Source: Trujillonella endophytica
Lineage (GTDB): Bacteria; Actinomycetota; Actinomycetes; Mycobacteriales; Geodermatophilaceae
Assembly: GCF_019799905.1 (NCBI RefSeq)
Contig: NZ_JABGCI010000011.1
Location: 1 to 64,000, forward strand
Reading direction: 5' to 3'
Length of the DNA: 64,000 nt
This document shows positions 48,768 to 56,411 of the stretch, piece by piece. The notes beneath the pieces are model-generated. The model worked only from the letters and a program-made list of their open reading frames with translations, was not told the origin of the DNA and made no database searches. The position numbers and the translations under genes are program-made. How positions within the stretch are numbered: position 1 is the stretch's first letter; every line of letters starts with the position of its first letter.

Positions 48768-49877
48768 ATGACCACCCCCTCCACCGCGCCCGCCACCACA
48801 CCCGCCGCCCCGGCCCGCCCGCGGCCGGTCCGGACGCCGAAGGTCGTCGGCACCCGCCGCACGCTCTCGGCCGAGGAGTTGGCGGCCACCGGCCTGCGCG
48901 ACCGCTGGTACCCGATCCTGCCGTCGCGGTTCGTCGCCCCGGGCGAGATGACCAAGGTGACCCGCCTGGGCGTCGACTGGCTGCTGTTCCGCGACGCCCA
49001 GGGCCGGATCTCGATGCTCGAGGACCGCTGCCCGCACCGCAGTGCCCCCCTGTCGGCCGGCCAGCACCTCGGCGACCGGGTGGCCTGCCGGTACCACGGC
49101 GTCCAGGTCGACGGCACGGGGACGGTCGTCTCCGTGCCCGGCATGCCCGGCTGCGCCCTCGAGGGCAAGAAGGCCACCGTCTCGCTGAGCGTCGCCGAGG
49201 CCGCGGACACCATCTTCGCGTTCGTGCCGCTCACCGAGGACTCGCAGCCGACCGAGTTCGTGCTGCCGGACCGGCTGGCCGACCCCGCCGTCTCGTGGTT
49301 CCCCAACTTCGCCGAGTGGGCCGGGCCGTGGCGGTTCTACATGGACAACGTCCTGGACCCCATGCACGGCGCCTTCCTGCACCGGGACTCGCACTCGATG
49401 TTCGGCGGCGACACCTCCGCCCGGTTCCGCATCCGCGAGACCGACCGCGGGTTCTTCTTCGAGAAGACCGACCAGCGCGGCGTCAACTTCGACTGGGTCG
49501 AATTCGCTCGCGGCGCCATGGACTACGTCGACCTGGAGATCCCCTACGCCCAGAACGCCGGCCCCGGCGGGACGTTCGGCATCGTCGGCATGGCCACGCC
49601 GATCGACGAGGACAACTCCGCGATCTTCCACTGGCGGACCCGCAAGGTGGAGGGCTGGGAGCGCGAGGTGTGGCGCTTCCTGTACCGCACCCGGCTGGAG
49701 GCCAAGCACTGGGCGGTGCTCGAGCAGGACCGCATCGTGCTCGAGGCGCTGGCCGCCGATGCCGACGTCGACGAGCACCTCTACCAGCACGACCTCGGCG
49801 TCTCCCGCATCCGCCGGATGTACCGGGCCGACGCGCAGGCGCAGGCCGCGAAGCTGGTGGCCGCGGCGAATGGCTGA
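48768..49877 (+). CDS. Rieske non-heme iron oxygenase, alpha subunit
   Basis: A 369-residue protein. The Rieske motif is complete: CPHR (C-x-H) at residues about 85-88 and CRYH (C-x-x-H) 17 residues after, in VACRYHGVQV. The mononuclear iron motif is in YMDNVLDPMHGAFLHRD, giving the D-x2-H-x4-H pattern; a third carboxylate would lie nearer the C-terminus. The size and the single-subunit layout match the phthalate-dioxygenase/vanillate-demethylase group, which pair with a VanB-type reductase as encoded at 41820-42791. Expected chemistry is ring dihydroxylation, O- or N-demethylation. A Pro/Ala-rich N-terminal tail of about 25 residues precedes the fold. It overlaps the next gene by 8 bases. 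Confidence 0.92.
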   Translation: MTTPSTAPATTPAAPARPRPVRTPKVVGTRRTLSAEELAATGLRDRWYPILPSRFVAPGEMTKVTRLGVDWLLFRDAQGRISMLEDRCPHRSAPLSAGQHLGDRVACRYHGVQVDGTGTVVSVPGMPGCALEGKKATVSLSVAEAADTIFAFVPLTEDSQPTEFVLPDRLADPAVSWFPNFAEWAGPWRFYMDNVLDPMHGAFLHRDSHSMFGGDTSARFRIRETDRGFFFEKTDQRGVNFDWVEFARGAMDYVDLEIPYAQNAGPGGTFGIVGMATPIDEDNSAIFHWRTRKVEGWEREVWRFLYRTRLEAKHWAVLEQDRIVLEALAADADVDEHLYQHDLGVSRIRRMYRADAQAQAAKLVAAANG

Positions 49878-50238
49878 CCCGGGTGCCTCGGCGGGGGAGG
49901 GGCAACTCGCCCCCGCCGAGGAGACCATGCTGCTGACGGTCTTCCTGCGGCACGACCAGACGCAGGACCTGGTGCAGCAGCGGGACAAGCTCGACGCCGT
50001 CGACTGGTGGAACGGCTTCCCGCCCGAGGGCTGCGAGGTCGTCTCCTGGGTGGTCGCGATGGGCGTGGGCCAGATCGTCACTCTGCGGCTGCCGCCCCGG
50101 CTGCTGCAGGTGGTGAACGTCGAGCTGGAGCGCCGCGCGTGGGGTGTCTTCCAGACCGACTTCTACCCCACCTACGACTTCCTGGAGACCCGGCAGCGCC
50201 TGGTCCGCGAGGCCAACGAGAGGACGGGACGGGCATGA
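49870..50238 (+). CDS. Small protein of unknown function in the catabolic operon
   Basis: 122 residues from ATG 49870, or 103 residues from ATG 49927, which has GAGGAG just upstream. The shorter form begins MLLTVFLRHDQTQDLVQQRD. Other features are DAVDWWNGFPPEGCEVVSWV, RLPPRLLQVVNVELERRAW and FQTDFYPTYDFLETRQRLV. The length and alternating strands suggest a single ferredoxin-like alpha/beta fold, similar in size to ABM-type monooxygenases and beta subunits, but I recognise no family. It is flanked by the Rieske alpha subunit and a RidA protein with overlaps on both sides, so co-synthesis is certain. It may be an oxygenase accessory subunit. Confidence 0.7.
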   Translation: MADPGASAGEGQLAPAEETMLLTVFLRHDQTQDLVQQRDKLDAVDWWNGFPPEGCEVVSWVVAMGVGQIVTLRLPPRLLQVVNVELERRAWGVFQTDFYPTYDFLETRQRLVREANERTGRA

Positions 50239-50630
50239 GGGTCGGCGCGGAGTCGGTGCCGGAGCCGCCGCGGCCGGGGATGTTCAGCAACGCCCGGGTG
50301 CACGGCGACCACTTCTTCCTGTCCGGCATGCACGCCGGCGGGCCGGACGGTCCGGTCGGCGGGGACGACGTCTACCTGCAGGCGAAGGAGACGTTCCGCC
50401 GGGTGCGCGAGCTGACCGAGGCCTGCGGTGCCGCGGTCGACGACATCCTGGTCCTGCGGGTGTACCTCACCGACGTCGACGACAAGGTCGCCGTCGGCCG
50501 GGCCCGCGGTGAGGTCTTCTCCGGGGACCTCCCCTGCTCCACGCTGGTGCAGGTGGCCGCCCTGGTCGACCCCGGCCTCAAGGTCGAGGTCGAGGCGCAG
50601 GGGATCAAGGGCAGCGCCTCCGGCTCCTGA
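50235..50630 (+). CDS. RidA-family protein (second copy)
   Basis: A 131-residue RidA/YjgF domain from ATG 50235, overlapping the upstream stop. Marks are VHGDHFFLSGMHAGGPDGPV, a helix AKETFRRVRELTEACGAAVD and DILVLRVYLTDVDDKVAVGR, ending VDPGLKVEVEAQGIKG. The usual P-x-R-x-x-V loop reads LPCSTLVQVAAL: the carboxylate-binding Arg is replaced by Ser in this copy, so it may act on a different imine or serve a structural role. It is the last gene of the operon and is followed by three hairpins. Confidence 0.85.
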   Translation: MRVGAESVPEPPRPGMFSNARVHGDHFFLSGMHAGGPDGPVGGDDVYLQAKETFRRVRELTEACGAAVDDILVLRVYLTDVDDKVAVGRARGEVFSGDLPCSTLVQVAALVDPGLKVEVEAQGIKGSASGS

Positions 50631-50638
50631 ACCCCGGC

Positions 50639-50724
50639 CACGATCAGCTCACCTGATCATCGAGCGTCCTCCCTCACCGTCCGCGGTGGGGGAGGACGCT
50701 GCACGATCAGGGTCCCTGATCGTG
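50639..50724. terminator. Bidirectional terminator cluster of three hairpins
   Basis: It lies between convergent RidA and MarR genes. (1) GATCAG/CTGATC flank a short loop near 50642-50658. (2) A 16-17-bp stem at 50663-50700 (AGCGTCCTCCC arm with GGGGAGGACGCT) has one mismatch. (3) A perfect 11-bp inverted repeat, CACGATCAGGG-T-CCCTGATCGTG, lies at 50702-50724. Hairpins 1 and 3 share the GATCAG arms, suggesting a repeat element. Confidence 0.7.
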
Positions 50725-50742
50725 GCGTGGCCGCGGGGACCG

Positions 50743-51303
50743 TCAGCTCTCGGCGGCAGTCGCGGACAGCTCCAGGCCGGGAGTCGCTTCCTGGAGGCAG
50801 TCGAAGAGGCGGCCGAGCAGGCGGGCGAGGTCCTCGCGCTCCTCGGTGGTCAGGCCCTCGAGCATCCGGGCCATGTTGTCGAAGTGCAGGTCGGCCGTGC
50901 GGTCCACCAGGGCGCGCCCGGCGTCGGTGAGCGACACGTAGACCATGCGGTGGTCCTCGGGGTCGCGCTCCCGGCGCACGAGGCCCTCCTTCTCCAGCCG
51001 CTTGACCCGCAGCGTCAGCCCACCGGTGGTCACCAGCGTCTGCCGGGCCAGCTCGCCGGCGCTGAGCCGCTGGTCGGCACCGGAGCGGCGCAGCGCAGCG
51101 AGGACGTCGAAGCCGGGCTCGGTGGCGCCTGCCTCGGTGAAGCGCTCGCCGATCGCGCTGCGGTAGAGCAGGAAGCTGCGGTGCAGCCGGCCGAACACCT
51201 GCATCGCGGAGACGTCGAGCTCCGGCCGGACCCGGCCCCACTGGCCGATGATCTCGTCCACGGCGTCCCGGGCCCGGGCGCCGACGGCGTCGGTCGTGGT
51301 CAT
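50743..51303 (-). CDS. MarR-family transcriptional regulator (right boundary of catabolic island)
   Basis: A 186-residue MarR protein from ATG 51303 (GGAGG upstream). The winged helix has LARQTLVTTGGLTLRVKRLE as the recognition region and LVRRERDPEDHRMVYVSLTD as wing; long dimer helices flank it. It is paralogous to the MarR at 26571-27089. Box E lies 43 bases upstream of the ATG, in the divergent region with the BenE-type transporter, so autoregulation is likely. With five other copies of the box upstream of the island operons, one or both MarR proteins should be the master repressor. Confidence 0.9.
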   Translation of the reverse strand: MTTTDAVGARARDAVDEIIGQWGRVRPELDVSAMQVFGRLHRSFLLYRSAIGERFTEAGATEPGFDVLAALRRSGADQRLSAGELARQTLVTTGGLTLRVKRLEKEGLVRRERDPEDHRMVYVSLTDAGRALVDRTADLHFDNMARMLEGLTTEEREDLARLLGRLFDCLQEATPGLELSATAAES

Positions 51304-51345
51304 GGTCCTCCTCGTGCCGGTGGTGCCTGTGCGCTCCGTAACATC

Positions 51346-51355
51346 TTGGCACTGA
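51346..51355 (-). promoter_or_regulatory. Island operator box E (reverse complement TCAGTGCCAA)
   Basis: It lies in the MarR/BenE divergent region. On the minus strand the extended form is TTCTCAGTGCCAAGATG, close to box B (TTCTGAGTGCTAAGACA): 13 of 17 positions match. Confidence 0.6.
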
Positions 51356-51480
51356 GAATCTTTCCTCGTTTTGTGATCCGGACCTCAGTTGGGCCGGTTC
51401 TCGCGTTCGCTGGTGCGGACGCGGGCTAGCAGGTGAGGATGCGCGGGGACCGGCACCGTGGCCGGTGGGCAGGGGAGCGC

Positions 51481-52716
51481 ATGAGCGAGGACGATGCCGC
51501 CGGCCGGCTGATCGAGCAGCCGGTCCGCCCGCTGCCGGGGCCCGGGCGGGTGCTGCGCGACGCCGGCCCGGTGTACGCGGGCAACGCGCTGGTCGGCTTC
51601 GTCTTCGCCGCCACGGGCCCGGTCGCGGTGATCCTCGCGGTCGGCGCGCAGGGCGGGCTCTCCCAGGCTCAGATCGCCAGCTGGGTCTTCGGCGCCTTCT
51701 TCCTCAACGGCGTCCTGACGGTGCTCGCCTGCTGGCTCTACCGGCAGCCGCTGGCGTTCTTCTGGACGATCCCCGGCACCGTCCTCGTCGGCCCCGCGCT
51801 GGGGCACCTGAGCTGGCCGGAGGTCGTCGGCACCTTCATCGTCACCGGCCTGCTGATCGCCGCGCTCGGGCTGAGCGGGCTCGTGCGGCGGGTGATGGAC
51901 CTCGTCCCCATGCCGATCGTCATGGCCATGGTCGCCGGCGTGTTCCTGCGCTTCGGGGTGGACCTGGTCCGCTCGCTGCAGGAGGACGCGGCCGTCGCCG
52001 TCCCGATGGTCGTCGTCTTCCTGGCCCTCAGCGCGCTGCCGGCGCTCGGGGCGCGGGTCCCCCCGGTGCTCGGCGCGCTCGTCGTGGGCGCGGTCGCCGT
52101 CGCGCTGTCCGGCCGGTTCGATCCCGGGACCGCCGACGGCGTGCTCGCCGCGCCGGTGTTCACGGCCCCCGCCTGGTCGCCGCAGGCGATGCTGGAGCTC
52201 GTGGTCCCGCTGGCGATCACCGTCCTGGTCGTGCAGAACGGGCAGGGCGTGGCCGTGCTCCGCGCCGCGCGGCACGATCCGCCGGTCACCGCGATCACCG
52301 TCGCCTGCGGCGTGTGGTCGGTGCTCACCGCCGCCGTGGGCACCGTGTCGACCTGCCTGACCGGTCCGACGAACGCGCTGCTCTCGGCCTCCGGCGAGCG
52401 CTCCCGGCAGTACACGGCCGGCGTGCTGTGCGGCGTGCTCGCGCTCGTGTTCGGGCTGTTCGCGCCCCTGTTCACCGGGCTGATGCTCGGCACGCCACCC
52501 GCCTTCGTCGCCGCGCTCGGCGGGCTGGCGATGCTGCGGGTGCTGCAGACGTCGTTCGTCACGGCCTTCGGCGGTACCCGGCCCTTCGGGGCGCTGGTCA
52601 CGTTCGTGGTCACGGTCGCCGACGTGACGGTGCTGAACATCGGCTCGGCGTTCTGGGGCCTGGTCGCGGGCCTGGCCGTGTCCTGGCTCCTCGAGCGCCC
52701 GGCTCGGCCGGCATGA
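51481..52716 (+). CDS. BenE-family benzoate/H+ symporter-like transporter
   Basis: A 411-residue protein with about 12 helices, started at ATG 51481 after GGGGAG; a GTG 48 bases upstream gives an unnatural Arg-rich start. BenE features include AGNALVGFVFAATGPVAVIL, the loop LAFFWTIPGTVLVGPALGHL, TGLLIAALGLSGLVRRVMDL with VPMPIVMAMVAGVFLRFG, and near the end SFVTAFGGTRPFGALVTF. BenE imports benzoate and related aromatic acids with protons. It is divergent from MarR2 with box E between, so it probably supplies an aromatic or heteroaromatic acid to the island and marks its right end. It is not followed by further catabolic genes. Confidence 0.85.
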   Translation: MSEDDAAGRLIEQPVRPLPGPGRVLRDAGPVYAGNALVGFVFAATGPVAVILAVGAQGGLSQAQIASWVFGAFFLNGVLTVLACWLYRQPLAFFWTIPGTVLVGPALGHLSWPEVVGTFIVTGLLIAALGLSGLVRRVMDLVPMPIVMAMVAGVFLRFGVDLVRSLQEDAAVAVPMVVVFLALSALPALGARVPPVLGALVVGAVAVALSGRFDPGTADGVLAAPVFTAPAWSPQAMLELVVPLAITVLVVQNGQGVAVLRAARHDPPVTAITVACGVWSVLTAAVGTVSTCLTGPTNALLSASGERSRQYTAGVLCGVLALVFGLFAPLFTGLMLGTPPAFVAALGGLAMLRVLQTSFVTAFGGTRPFGALVTFVVTVADVTVLNIGSAFWGLVAGLAVSWLLERPARPA

Positions 52717-52817
52717 CCGGCGGTGCGGTGCGGCGGGGGGTGCCGGGCCCGGTGGCGCACCTGGGGCGGACGAGGTGAAGTCCCGCGCCGGGCGGGTACG
52801 CGAGCGGCGCCCGGGGC

Positions 52818-54098
52818 ATGACACCCTCGGATGAGGAGGGCCGGCCGGTGCCCACCGACCACCGGACCCGACCCCTGGAGACGCCGAGCGTGGACACGAC
52901 CGTCGTGGTGCCGACGTTCAACGAGCGCGGCAACGTCGCGGAGCTGGTGCGTCGGCTGGACGAGGCGCTCGCGGGCCGCGACGCCGAGATCCTGTTCGTC
53001 GACGACTCCAACGACGACACCGCCGACGTCGTCCGCGAGGTGGCGCGCACCAGCACGCTCCCGGTGCGGCTGATGCACCGCGAGCCCGACGGGCGCGAGG
53101 GCGGGCTCGCCGGCGCGGTCGCCGCCGGGATCGCGGCCGCCCGCGGCGACTACGTCGTCGTCATGGACGGCGACCTGCAGCACCCGCCGGAGCTGGTGCC
53201 GCTGCTGCGCGACAACGCCGCCGACGTCGACATGGTCGTGGCCAGCCGCTACGTGGGCGCCGGGGACTCCTCGGGGCTGTCGTCGTCCTGGCGCCGGGCG
53301 GTCTCCAGCGGCTCGACGCTGCTGGCCCGCTCCTGCTTCCCGCGCCGCGTCGGCCGGGTGTGCACCGACCCGATGACCGGGTTCTTCGCCGTGCGGCGCG
53401 AGGCCGTGCACCTCGACCGGCTGCGCCCGCGCGGGTTCAAGATCCTGCTGGAGATCCTGGCCCGGCACGACCTGGCCGTCGCCGAGCTGCCGTTCGCGTT
53501 CGGCGAGCGCAACGACGGCGAGAGCAAGGCCTCCTGGCGCAACGGCGCCCAGTTCCTCTACCAGATGGCCGCGCTGCGGATGGGCCGCATGGCGCGCTTC
53601 GCGGCCGTCGGGGCACTGGGCACGGCCGTCAACCTGCTGCTGATGTGGCTGCTCCTGCGGGAGACCGGGCTGCACTACCTGCCGGCCGCGGTCATCGCCA
53701 CCGAGGTCGCGATCCTGCACAACTTCGTGCTGCAGGAGCGGTTCGTCTTCAACGACCTCCACGACAACCGCCACCGCTGGTGGACCCGCCTGTTCCACTC
53801 GATGCTCTACAACAACGCCGACACCCTGGCGCGGCTGCCGGCGCTGGCGTTCCTCGTCGAGGTCCTGGCGTTCCCGTCGGTCCTGGCGCAGGGGCTCACG
53901 CTGGCCGTGGCCTTCCTCGCGCGGTTCTTCTTCGTGTCCACCGTCGTCTACCGGCCGCGGCGGTCCCCGGCGGAGGCCCTCGCCGACGCCGCACCGGAGG
54001 TCGACGTCATGGAGATCGCCCCGCTGCAGGGCGCCTCCGGTCCGGGCGGCGAGTCGCGCCCGGGGTCCCGGGACGGCGCCCCGGGCCCCGACGCCTGA
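52818..54098 (+). CDS. GT2 (polyprenyl-phosphate glycosyltransferase-like) fused to GtrA
   Basis: A 426-residue two-domain protein. Residues about 25-255 are a GT-A domain like dolichol/polyprenyl-phosphate mannosyltransferase: TTVVVPTFNERGNVAELVRR, the DxD-type VVVMDGDLQHPPELV, and DPMTGFFAVRREAVHLDRLR. Residues about 265-390 form a GtrA domain with four helices (RFAAVGALGTAVNLLLMWLL onwards). The GT2 part makes a polyprenyl-phosphate sugar and GtrA is thought to flip it or anchor the enzyme. This supplies lipid-linked sugar for glycosylation outside the membrane. The C-terminus is an Asp/Gly/Pro-rich tail. It has no operon partner. Confidence 0.9.
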   Translation: MTPSDEEGRPVPTDHRTRPLETPSVDTTVVVPTFNERGNVAELVRRLDEALAGRDAEILFVDDSNDDTADVVREVARTSTLPVRLMHREPDGREGGLAGAVAAGIAAARGDYVVVMDGDLQHPPELVPLLRDNAADVDMVVASRYVGAGDSSGLSSSWRRAVSSGSTLLARSCFPRRVGRVCTDPMTGFFAVRREAVHLDRLRPRGFKILLEILARHDLAVAELPFAFGERNDGESKASWRNGAQFLYQMAALRMGRMARFAAVGALGTAVNLLLMWLLLRETGLHYLPAAVIATEVAILHNFVLQERFVFNDLHDNRHRWWTRLFHSMLYNNADTLARLPALAFLVEVLAFPSVLAQGLTLAVAFLARFFFVSTVVYRPRRSPAEALADAAPEVDVMEIAPLQGASGPGGESRPGSRDGAPGPDA

Positions 54099-54125
54099 AC
54101 CGGAGGGCACCCGGCTCCCGCCGGG

Positions 54126-54620
54126 TCAGGAGAGACCGAGCTCGGCGCAGGTGTCGGCCAGGGTCTCCAGCCCGCCGATGGTCGCGTCGACCTCCTCGAC
54201 GCCCTCCCCGCCCTCGAGCGCGGGGACGGCGGCCGCGGCACTGGCGCTGATCTCCTGGGCGGTGGCGAGGACGACGTCGGAGACCTCGTCGGCCGCCACG
54301 GCGTCGATGTCGGCTGCCAGGGTCTCCAGCGCGGCGTAGAAGTCCGACGGGTCGTCGGTGGCGCCGCTGCCGTAGTGGTCGTAGGCGTCCACGACCGCCT
54401 GACCGTCCGCGGCGTAGAGCGCGCAGGCGTCCGCGTCCCCGGGCCGGGCGCCCTCCTCCACGGTGCCGGCGGCACCGGCGAGGTCGCCGTCGCCGGCCGC
54501 GGCGACGGCGTCCTGCACGTCCGCGACGGTGGGCTCGTCGTCGCTGCCGCAGGCGCCGAGCACCAGTCCGGCGGCGGCGAGGGCGATCAGGGTCGTGCTG
54601 GTGCGGGCGGCGGTGCGCAT
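54126..54620 (-). CDS. Putative lipoprotein of unknown function
   Basis: About 164 residues from ATG 54620. The lipobox is LAAAGLVLGAC-GSDD. The mature part is strongly acidic and helix-rich, with ADVQDAVAAAGDGDLAGAAG, CALYAADGQAVVDAYDHYG and TLAADIDAVAADEVSDVVLA, ending DTCAELGLS. Two Cys (mid-protein and near the end) could form a disulfide. I recognise no family. It is convergent with the GT2-GtrA gene, 27 bases apart. Confidence 0.75.
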   Translation of the reverse strand: MRTAARTSTTLIALAAAGLVLGACGSDDEPTVADVQDAVAAAGDGDLAGAAGTVEEGARPGDADACALYAADGQAVVDAYDHYGSGATDDPSDFYAALETLAADIDAVAADEVSDVVLATAQEISASAAAAVPALEGGEGVEEVDATIGGLETLADTCAELGLS

Positions 54621-54705
54621 GGCGGGTCGGGCTCCTCGATGCTGGCGGTGGGGTGGCCGGGCGGCCGTCCACCGGGTCGAGGAGAGACTCGGTCCGCGTG
54701 CTTGC

Positions 54706-54756
54706 GCCCCCCTTGCGTGCGGCCACGGGATCGGCGGGGCCGCCCGCAAGGGGGGC
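54706..54756. terminator. Long hairpin at the 3' end of the semialdehyde dehydrogenase gene
   Basis: Two 19-base arms (54706-54724 and 54738-54756) pair with a single mismatch around a 13-base loop. It lies just after the stop of the minus-strand dehydrogenase (54763) and upstream of the lipoprotein start. Confidence 0.75.
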
Positions 54757-54762
54757 CCGCGG

Positions 54763-56241
54763 CTACAGCGGGAAGGAGATGTACTTCGTCTGCAGGTACT
54801 CGGCCAGGCCCTCGTGGCCGCCCTCGCGGCCGATGCCGCTCTGCTTCACCCCGCCGAACGGCGCGGCCGGGTCGCTGACCACGCCGCGGTTCAGCCCGAC
54901 CATGCCCGACTCGAGGGCCTCGGCCAGCCGCAGCCCGCGGGCGAGATCGCCGGTGAAGACGTAGGAGACCAGGCCGAACTCGGTGCCGTTGGCCAGCGCG
55001 AGCACCTCCTCGTCGGAGGTGAACCGGACGATCGGGGCCACCGGGCCGAAGATCTCCTCCTCCGTGGCCGGGGAGCCGGCCGGGACGTCGACCAGCACGG
55101 TCGGCGGGTAGAACCACCCCGGCCCCTCGGGCCGCTCCCCGCCGACGACGACGCGCGCCCCGGCCGCCACGGTCTCCCGGACGATCCGCTCGACCTTGCC
55201 GACGGTGTCCTCGTTGACCAGCGGGCCCAGCCCCACGCCGTCGTCGTCGCCGCGGCCCACGGTCAGCGCGCCCATCCGCTCGGCGAGCCGCTCGGCGAAC
55301 TCGTCGGCGACGGCGTCCTCCACGTAGAAGCGGTTGGCCGCCGTGCAGGCCTCGCCGCCGTTGCGCAGCTTGGCGACCATCGCGCCCTCCACGGCGGCGT
55401 CGAGGTCGGCGTCGGCGCAGACGATGAACGGCGCGTTCCCGCCCAGCTCCATCGAGCTCACCAGCACCTGGTCCGCGGCCTGCTTCAGCAGCCCCCGGCC
55501 CACCTCGGTGGAGCCGGTGAAGCTCACCTTGCGCAGCCGCGGGTCGGCCATCGCGGCACCGGCGACGTCCTTGGCGCTGGTGGTCGGCAGCACGCTGAGG
55601 ACGCCGTCGGGCAGCCCCGCCTCGGCGAGCAGCTCCGCCAGCAGCAGTGCCGTCAGCGGCGTCTCGGCGGCCGGCTTGACCACCACCGGGCAGCCGGCGG
55701 CAAAGGCGGGGCCGAGCTTGCGGGTGAGCATCGCCGCCGGGAAGTTCCACGGCGTGATCGCCAGCGAGATGCCGACGGGCTGGCGGAGGACGACGGTGCG
55801 CGTGCCGCCGGCGGGGGCGACCCGGTAGTCGCCGTCGATGCGGACCGCCTCCTCGCTGAACCAGCGGAAGAACTCCGCCGCGTAGGTCAGCTCGCCGCGG
55901 GCGTCGGTGAGGGTCTTGCCGTTCTCCCGGACCATGAGCAGCGCCAGGTCGTCGGCCCGAGGGCCGGTCATCGCCTCGAAGGTGCGGCGCAGGACCTCCC
56001 CGCGGTCGCGCGGCGGGGTGGCGGCCCAGCCGGCCGCGGCCGCCTCGGCGGCGTCCATGGCGGCGCGGGCGTCGTCCGCCGTGGCGTCGGCGACGCGGGC
56101 GAGCACGGAGGCGTCGGCCGGGTCGTGCACGTCGAACTCCGCCCCGCCGCTCGCGGCGCGCCACCGGCCGCCGACGAAGAGCCGGGTCGGAACCGGCCGG
56201 CTGATGCCCGGGATGGTCACGGTGCTGGTCTCGCTGGTCAC
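54763..56241 (-). CDS. NAD(P)-dependent succinate-semialdehyde dehydrogenase-like ALDH
   Basis: A 492-residue ALDH from GTG 56241. The catalytic Cys is in GGEACTAANRFYV, the Glu in SSMELGGNAPFIV and the cofactor loop in VSFTGSTEVGRGLLKQ; the end is GGVKQSGIGREGGHEGLAEY. The NPF/NAPF segment and the motif EACTAANR are those of GabD-type enzymes, which convert succinate semialdehyde to succinate. It is outside the island but could drain a semialdehyde end-product. A CRP/GlxR-like palindrome lies 171 bases upstream (56412-56427). It is followed by a strong terminator and appears monocistronic. Confidence 0.88.
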   Translation of the reverse strand: MTSETSTVTIPGISRPVPTRLFVGGRWRAASGGAEFDVHDPADASVLARVADATADDARAAMDAAEAAAAGWAATPPRDRGEVLRRTFEAMTGPRADDLALLMVRENGKTLTDARGELTYAAEFFRWFSEEAVRIDGDYRVAPAGGTRTVVLRQPVGISLAITPWNFPAAMLTRKLGPAFAAGCPVVVKPAAETPLTALLLAELLAEAGLPDGVLSVLPTTSAKDVAGAAMADPRLRKVSFTGSTEVGRGLLKQAADQVLVSSMELGGNAPFIVCADADLDAAVEGAMVAKLRNGGEACTAANRFYVEDAVADEFAERLAERMGALTVGRGDDDGVGLGPLVNEDTVGKVERIVRETVAAGARVVVGGERPEGPGWFYPPTVLVDVPAGSPATEEEIFGPVAPIVRFTSDEEVLALANGTEFGLVSYVFTGDLARGLRLAEALESGMVGLNRGVVSDPAAPFGGVKQSGIGREGGHEGLAEYLQTKYISFPL

Positions 56242-56411
56242 GGCCCCAGTGTCCGCCGCCGGGGGGCCGTCTGCTCGCGCTCGGGCGCCGACGCGGGAGC
56301 GGCGCGGAGGGATGTGGGGCGGGGGGCCGGCTCTGGCGGTCTGGCCGCGTTGGTCGGTCCATCCAGCGGTGGATGGCCAATGGTTTCCCGGCTGCCCCCG
56401 CCCACGGCTAC

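Noticed and set aside
26571..52716. Assignment of the island as the known nicotinate (nic) pathway
   Set aside because: NicC-like and molybdenum hydroxylase genes fit, but NicX, NicF, NicD and NicE homologues are not identifiable, while Rieske, VOC, RidA and ThDP genes are extra.
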